Of a stretch of 64,000 bases of DNA, positions 58,070 to 64,000 are shown one piece after another (position 1 is the stretch's first letter; each line of letters begins with the position of its first letter). The stretch comes from Rhodocollybia butyracea (lineage: Eukaryota > Basidiomycota > Agaricomycetes > Agaricales > Omphalotaceae), in contig JADNRY010000179.1 in assembly GCA_015501585.1 (NCBI GenBank), positions 1 through 64,000 on the forward strand, read 5' to 3'. The notes beneath the pieces were generated by a model that saw only the letters and a list, made by a program, of their open reading frames with translations, was not told the origin of the DNA and did no database searches. The position numbers and the translations under genes are program-made.

Positions 58070-58750
58070 ACGTAACTCTCAACTGCTGGCCCGGGCTTTG
58101 GATGTACTTTCAGACCGCGGTTCCGCAGATCGAACCATCCGACTCAGGTTCTCGACTCAGGTTTTATACACCGGGGGAGATTCACTTGCCGAGGTGCGAG
58201 GAAGGACACAACTGATGCTACAGGTCTAGTTTCGGTACATGGCGAAGGAATTCCCACGCCTCATTGCACACCCGTCACCTGTGGATCACACGTTTTGTTT
58301 CACCTTGTGTCTTGTTCTTAAAGTATCAAGCCGTAGCCTCCACTTTTTAGCTGAGGTGCTGGGCTGATAGCAGAGCCTCGCATACTCATTATTCCTTTCA
58401 GTCGTTGACACTAGAGTCATGTTTACCTCGGAGCGTGAGTTCTTTATATCTATGCACTGGATACTGTAGTCTGTCGGACAGATATACCTAGTTCGACTCG
58501 ATCGATGGTAACTACTTTTCCTGTCGTTTAGGTACACTCGTGTTTACCTCTGAGGGTACTTACTTGTTCGACTCCCCGTCGTCCCCCCCAGCCCTGTGTA
58601 AAAAAAACTGATCAACTTTGAATAACTTCCCCATTATATCTTTCTGCTGTCTCTCACTATTTGAGTGAAAATCGGCAAAGCCTACGCAACTCGCAAAAGC
58701 GAAACTAACCGAAATCACCGAGTCGATCCCTTGACTTGTGTGGTATCCTC
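58070..58750. other. Spacer between the array and the GT31 gene
   Basis: No gene. GTTTACCTCGGAG and GTTTACCTCTGAG recur about 120 bp apart (58419 and 58541), each followed or preceded by TTCGACTC. The gene on either side points toward this spacer, so it should hold both terminators; none is distinct. Confidence 0.4.
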
Positions 58751-58756
58751 TAATTA

Positions 58757-59845
58757 TCAATCTTCCCATTCACCCGCAAACTCTGTTCTATCCCTCAGCT
58801 TCTTCATCTCCGACGCCGATACGTGGTGTACGCAGACACTGTCATAATCAACAGCCTTATTATGGTCTTCAAACCAACTGTGTTTGATCGCGTCGTGGAA
58901 ACCATCGTGGTCGTCAACAATTGTAGTACCCGGAGCAAAATCCGCTACCCATTGCCCAACGAGGACATCGTCTGCGGGGTAGTGCACATGGTGTGGTAAA
59001 ACTACCTCAGGGGAAGCAAGTCTGTCGACGAGATGAGAGCTGATTAGGACACCATACCCCAGTGGATATAGGTACCACTCGTCGCCCCGATACTCTCCCA
59101 GCTCCCACGGGTCATCCTCTTTCTCAAAAGTGGTCTCGTTATCAAAAGGGTTTGGCTTGAAATGTAATTTATGAAAGCCCATTCTGCCGATAAAAATATC
59201 CTGAGTTTGAGGAGAGTCCAAGTCTGGTCGACGGTAGGGCAGCCTACGCGCGAGGGCACCGAGACGAAAGAATGCGTCCGTATCTGCCATGAGGTAGTAG
59301 TCATATGTGGACCGATGTGCCTCTGAGGCCCATTTTAGCATCCTCCATCGCTTTTCCCCGAGACGCAACCCACTCTCTTTCATGTCGAGCCGGATGATAT
59401 CACCATAGTGCAAGTGCTCCTCCAGCACCCGTCTATCCTCGTCCCCCTCTCCAGAATACCCAACTAAAAATCTATGGTGAATGATGGCTTCATTTTTCGG
59501 TACGCCTCGCAGGCTATTTTCTCGGAATGCCTGACGCCTGGCAAACTCTTTTGGTTGCGATATGATACCGATTCGCAACACTAGGGGTCTGGGTGGAGGA
59601 GCAAGGAGCCAGGCGGGTTTGTTAGCGGTGAAGTTGTAGTCGCTGGCTATAAGATAATCGCGGATGGGCCCATCATTATCCACAAGTGGAGGTTCATTAT
59701 CCGTAAGTGGAAGTCCAGAGACCCGATCGACGGGTTCTAGAGCGCGTAATATGAACGGAGAACCGTAAAGATGGATGAGGACGGCGAGTAGAATTATGCT
59801 TGAAAGCACGATTAAGACTCGTCTTCGGAAATTTGGATTGACCAT
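58757..59845 (-). CDS. GT31-type galactosyltransferase-like protein, 362 aa
   Basis: Single-exon minus-strand gene. Residues 8-27 (RVLIVLSSIILLAVLIHLYG) form an N-terminal signal anchor, so a type II Golgi-type membrane protein is expected. The catalytic part follows the Galactosyl_T/GT31 order: RRQAFRENSLRG and HHRFLVGYSG (usual RxxxRxTW..xFxxG), HYGDIIRLDMKESGLRLGEKRWRMLKWASE, then YYLMADTDAFF, whose D-T-D is the metal-binding DxD, then YPLGYGVLISSHLVDRL and HYPADDVLVGQWV (the usual EDVxxG). Expected reaction is transfer of a hexose, probably galactose or GlcNAc, from a UDP-sugar to a glycan; substrate cannot be told. Full length and uninterrupted, the best-preserved ordinary gene in the window. 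Confidence 0.9.
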   Translation of the reverse strand: MVNPNFRRRVLIVLSSIILLAVLIHLYGSPFILRALEPVDRVSGLPLTDNEPPLVDNDGPIRDYLIASDYNFTANKPAWLLAPPPRPLVLRIGIISQPKEFARRQAFRENSLRGVPKNEAIIHHRFLVGYSGEGDEDRRVLEEHLHYGDIIRLDMKESGLRLGEKRWRMLKWASEAHRSTYDYYLMADTDAFFRLGALARRLPYRRPDLDSPQTQDIFIGRMGFHKLHFKPNPFDNETTFEKEDDPWELGEYRGDEWYLYPLGYGVLISSHLVDRLASPEVVLPHHVHYPADDVLVGQWVADFAPGTTIVDDHDGFHDAIKHSWFEDHNKAVDYDSVCVHHVSASEMKKLRDRTEFAGEWED

Positions 59846-59906
59846 CTAAGGCGGAGAAGAAGATTGGTAAACCTATTTGAGCGCCATGCTTATAGGATGT
59901 TTTTAT

Positions 59907-60290
59907 TCACAGCTTTTTCAATCGTTGTGGTTCCACGATATAGAGTTCCAGTGAATTGCCAAATCTATCATCTCCCCTCTTTCTATAGACACAGTGCACA
60001 CCTGTCTCCTCGGCACGAAGTGTTTTGAAAGACTGGATCAAGACAGGATCAAGGTGGTAGTCGCCAAGTGATATCTCAATGGTACTCAGCCTCCAGGACA
60101 CGTACTCAATAATATAACGACTTCACAATGGCTGTTTGCCTCGTAACTATTTGCGTCTACCAACCACTTGAATTGTAGCAAGATTCTTACCCATGAAAGC
60201 ACCTCCGATGAGCTCGAGGATGACTGAGTCGGTCTCTTTGTAAACTATCATGGGACGCGCGGATAAGGTTTGTCGCATGGCTTTCTTGGA
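59907..60290 (-). CDS. Possible small two-exon gene, unrecognised
   Basis: Minus strand. An upstream frame (MRQTLSARPMIVYKETDSVILELIGGAFMG) has a GTAAG donor, and a downstream frame to 59907 reads YIIEYVSWRLSTIEISLGDYHLDPVLIQSFKTLRAEETGVHCVYRKRGDD.. to a TGA. Both look like protein, but the obvious intron joins them out of frame by one base. No family recognised. It lies directly upstream of the GT31 gene on the same strand. Confidence 0.35.
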
Positions 60291-60299
60291 GTGACGGTA

Positions 60300-61600
60300 T
60301 AAGTGACGGTATCTGCTCAAAAATTAAAATGGAGACTCAGAGATGAGCAAATGAAGGAGAGGTGCGCGTGGTGTTCTGAGTTTCTCCGACGGTCACTGCT
60401 CCCCGTTTCTCAGTCAAATGTCTCTCATTCCATTAGTTTCTTCCCGTCTCTACCGATATCGGTCTCAGCCCGGTTCGCGCAGGACAACGATGGAGAATTG
60501 ATCAGTACAACTTATGAGAAGTTCAAATTACCTGTTCGAGGTTGCCACCCATCATCGTCGAATAAATCATGAGCTTGGCTGATTACAACACCTTTCCTCT
60601 GGTTTCAAAGCTATCTTTCCTTTCCCATTAACAGGTTTCGACTTTTTCAAGTAGAAATAGACACCAGGAGGGGTCAAGGCACGAACTTATAATTACTGAT
60701 ACTTGATACTGTGACTTGTTTCGTAGTTGGGAGATACATAGTAAAATCTATTGATTGCTATGTATGCAACACTACAGGTTGGCTACAGGCAACAATTGAA
60801 GGAAGACGAGCTGCGCAGTTACAGGAGATGCCTGAAGCCGTAAGCACATAGGAGATGTGATATATGATTTCGTAGCTTTTTTCCGCAGTCCACTCTTGCC
60901 AGGAATCAAAGAAAGGTATGTAACGACCCAGTGGTTACCGTTGAGATAGAGGTGTAGGGAGTCGCTGAGATCGAACAAAAAAGGACTAGCCACTTAAGCG
61001 GTGTCGCCATAAGCAACGACTACAAATGTTTCCCTTCCTTCACAGATAGTAATCTTCTTCCCAGAACAGCGGGTCTCACCCACTTCATCGAACGCAGATA
61101 TCGTTCCTATCGTTCCGACCCGACGTCCCAAGACATTAGGAAAGTCAATTTAATGAACATCTCATTCTGACTATGAGGTAGTTTGAAACGATGAAAGAGA
61201 CAAACAGTAGGTAGTAAAGAATTAGGAAAGTGAGATGTGCGACAGATAAGCGATGGATCTCGTCGATGGACAGTTCCGACGCAATCTGCCGCCGGAACAA
61301 TAACAAAGTCGTCAAAATAGCAATAGATGACCGGAGACACCAGATGGGGCATCGGATTCGAGGCTTTCCTCCTCCGCATTCCTCTTTCTATAGCATCGGT
61401 ATCGTGTACCGCGTGCTAGGTACCGCGCTAGGACCGGCATCCGGGTAAAATGGATTATTCCAACTTCATCTTCAGAATCATACACCATCCCCGCCACACT
61501 CCCCTAGTCTAAGACATTGCAGCGACAATTGCCAATCGCTGCCACTTCTGTTGGTATGACCAGCGGAGGAGCGCAGTCGGCGCTGTAACAGTGCTCTGGG
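60300..61600. other. Stretch with no secure gene
   Basis: Open frames of 60-90 codons on both strands. One (61230-61448, plus) ends at a plausible donor (GG followed by GTAAAA) and might be the first exon of the following gene, but I could not join it in phase. No domain or RNA gene seen. Confidence 0.35.
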
Positions 61601-61636
61601 GGTGATCACAATGTCCCCCTACACATATACACATAC

Positions 61637-61870
61637 CGCCAGGCAAGGAGAATGGCACCATCAACGCCAGCGGTGCAAGTCTGGACGAGGAAGAAAAAAA
61701 GGCAGTGAAAATCAATGCCGAGAAAGCCCAAGTTAGGAACGGAGAGAAAGATGTATCAGTGTAAGCCCCTCTTTGGTTCTTCGAGCTTGGGAAAAGAACA
61801 TCAGCCCATTCCAGATTTCGCATCGAGTGTATTACAGGGGTTGATCAAGGATCTCGACGACGAAGATTAA
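61637..61870 (+). CDS. Last exons of an unrecognised gene with acidic C-terminus
   Basis: The plus strand reads GKENGTINASGASLDEEEKKAVKINAEKAQVRNGEKDVS in one exon (to 61758), a 46-nt intron (GTGTAAG..TCAG, 61759-61804), and PIPDFASSVLQGLIKDLDDED followed by TAA at 61868-61870. The join is in phase and the product has clear coding character. Upstream exons are uncertain; a possible one ends at the GTATGA donor near 61553. Family not recognised. Confidence 0.55.
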
Positions 61871-64000
61871 GTGAGCGAGCGGAAAACCCCGACCGACCAG
61901 AGTCGTATTTGGTGTGTAGCGTGTAAGACCGAAATGGACAAACAGCCGGCGTGTAGAACGATAAAGAGTGGAAGGGAGAAGCTCGAACGAACGCGCTGAT
62001 ACAGTCGATGGCCTTGCGACGAAAGGAAAGAACGAAGACTCTTGTGCGTGCGTGCGTAATCCAATGGCATTACAGATACTAGAATGAGGATTGAGGGAGG
62101 TTCATCCCGAAGTTGGTCCTCGGTAATACAGGGTGCGGCAGCGAGATTCTTTGGAAGAAGAGTGGGGTATCCTGGACGGCGGGTTACCAGCGATACTATT
62201 ATCACAACTGAGTATCAGTTGTGACCAAGCGTGAAAATCGACAAACATACCTCCAATACTCCAATGCTTGACCCTTCTCCGTCTGCCGACAGCGTGTAGC
62301 AAGCGAGTGTACACAGGGCAGAGCGCAAAACCAGACCCGGAGCCAATTCTCGTGAGTAAGGTGGTAGTGAACGGCGTAAAAATCGATGGTAAGAAGCAGG
62401 AAGGTCACAAAATGGGGGTCGCAGCCAATGGCCCGTGCGCGTGATCCAACGAATGAACGAAACAAAGAAGTTTGTTGATCCTGTTTCAAAAAGTGAGATT
62501 AAGGGGATAAGATCGAGTTGGGTTGAGCCAAGAGGCGGAAGTAGCTTTTGAAAGAGCTGCGTCGAGTCTTGGCAGCAATTCTGATACGGCTGAGTGTCAG
62601 CTGTGACCAAAGCCTAAAAATCAACGAACATACTTTTAGTACGGGACCCTCCGTTTTCCATTTTCCTTTCCCCGCTTAATAACCTGCGAGGCAGCCGTAA
62701 GAATCTAAGAAAAACGGCAAGGAGGATGCAAAGCAATATCCCATCTGTTTGAAAACCGCTCATGGGCACGAGCAACAGTAATACAACTCAGCTCCACTGC
62801 GATCCTCTGTGAAAACAATTGTCGCCGTCGCCTACTGAACCTCGCGATGAATAGACGGAGCACAAGAACAAACGGGTTGGGGATAGAGAGATAGAGCTTA
62901 GTCGATGAGTGGCACGGATGTTCAACTAGAAGAAGGGCGTCCCTTGAGCTGCAGCGAGCCGCAGATATGCAGTCGGTCGAGATTAGTTCACCGCTGAGGC
63001 AACCGCTGAGGCAACCGAGTAAGCAAACCAAAGCACTTTCACTCGTTCCACAACGAGACTCACCAAATCGGCAGTCATGTCTGCAAAAACATCCAGTATA
63101 TGACAAAAACTGGAAATTAGCCCGCATTTTGTATAGATTGACAGGATTATGCAGCGTATATAATGAGAGACTTTCGATACCAATAATTGGAGGCCATAGT
63201 TGAACGTTGAATGTTGCTGCTGACACGTCTGATTCCCACAATATGCCGTATTAGTCCGGCTGGCGCGTGCGGGTTTACCGGTCCCCGGGACCCGGGTGCT
63301 TTGTAGTAGTAAGTACTACTCCCCTCTACTCAGCCCTCACTCTGTCTCAACAGCATTGGTTCTAGTTGCTCAACACTCAGTGAGTTGTTGCCTATCAGAT
63401 GACATCAGCATCATGATCTGAAGTGATCAGAATCCCAGATCGGAGTGACCGCGATGGGTCACGGCCCAGGGCCTCCCTGATATCAATGAACGGTGGTCTC
63501 TGGAGTAACAACTATACAAGTTACTCCATCTTAGCCTAGGTGCATCAGACAGTTCACAAACATACCAAGCGAAACAGTATTAACTGATGCAAGATTACAG
63601 CTGATTAGGAAACTCTTGAGCTGTTGTGTCGAGATGGCCTGGTCTCACGAACCTGAGTGTACACTTTTGCCAATCGATTGATACGCATGTGGGAGACGTG
63701 GCCACGGCAAAAAGTCCACGGAATCTGGTGTACTACATTCAGAGCTTGAAGGCATAGCCAATTCACTGATTGAAGCATTAATTAATAATTTCTACCTAAA
63801 AAGCGAGGAAATTCTGCATACACAGGCCAAGGCATGCCAAGCGAAATGGAAATTGGGGTGAAGGTATTGGGGAGAGGGTTGAAGTACTCAGTGGGTCCTT
63901 TATAAAGTAGGGATACTACCCTTTTTCCATCTCAAACATGCCCTCTTCCATCCCTGGATAAGAGACGAGTATCAAACAAGTTTTGAACGTTCAAGTGTCA
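61871..64000. other. Right end of the window, no gene recognised
   Basis: The minus strand is open for up to 178 codons (62705-63241) but with no domain, no plausible splicing and Cys/Ser-rich low-information composition. A direct repeat of about 80 bp occurs at 62203-62285 and 62578-62660 (both with TGAGTRTCAG, TGTGACCAA, AAAATC, ACATAC). Past 63.25 kb nothing is seen. Confidence 0.4.

Noticed and set aside
62705..63241. 178-codon minus-strand frame
   Set aside because: No domain, no splice context, unusual Cys/Ser/Leu-rich composition; open frames of this size are expected in GC-balanced DNA without selection.

Overview
The window looks like part of an Agaricomycete (mushroom-forming basidiomycete) nuclear genome. 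Genes are split by many short introns of about 45-75 nt with GT..AG ends. Several typical basidiomycete multi-pass membrane protein families are present (DUF6533-like, DUF6534-like and an unnamed 7TM family), together with a Ty1/copia element, a DUF6570-type Helitron remnant and non-autonomous DNA transposons. I cannot name the genus from sequence alone.

Layout. 1-1.7 kb has no recognisable gene. 1.7-7.6 kb is a minus-strand Ty1/copia element with 256-bp LTRs, a 5-bp target duplication, frameshifted gag-pol and a ~1.07 kb foreign insertion in pol. 7.6-10.6 kb is largely empty apart from a TACGG/CCGTA-rich patch. 10.7-12.3 kb holds a frameshifted multi-TM protein gene followed by a minisatellite. 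13.4-23.4 kb holds three diverged copies (A, B, C) of one segment; copy A carries a TA-flanked MITE and copy B starts next to a fragment of the same multi-TM gene. A DUF6533-like gene (minus strand) lies between A and B.

The main feature runs from 25.3 to 58.1 kb: six plus-strand paralogues of one seven-helix membrane protein family (positions about 25.3, 28.7, 31.4, 37.6, 49.0 and 56.75 kb). Reading by hand gives the same eight-exon structure in all members, with exons 1, 2 and 4 always 91, 43 and 103 nt. Four copies look intact (302-304 aa), one is clearly decayed and one has a single frameshift in a T run. The first two are the product of a recent duplication that includes promoter and downstream DNA. 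The gaps between the later copies hold a Helitron DUF6570 remnant, a GGGTC-rich hAT-like element, a 1.28 kb element with TATGG repeats, a DUF6534-like gene and broken transposon-type ORFs.

58.7-59.9 kb holds an intact GT31-type (galactosyltransferase-like) type II membrane protein gene on the minus strand. 61.6-61.9 kb holds the last exons of an unrecognised acidic-tailed protein. 61.9-64 kb shows nothing I can support.

Taken together, the window is a repeat-rich, birth-and-death region for fungal multi-pass membrane proteins. Single-base indels, several in homopolymers, recur in otherwise conserved reading frames; they may be real decay or assembly error. Exon boundaries were inferred by eye from splice signals and comparison between paralogues.
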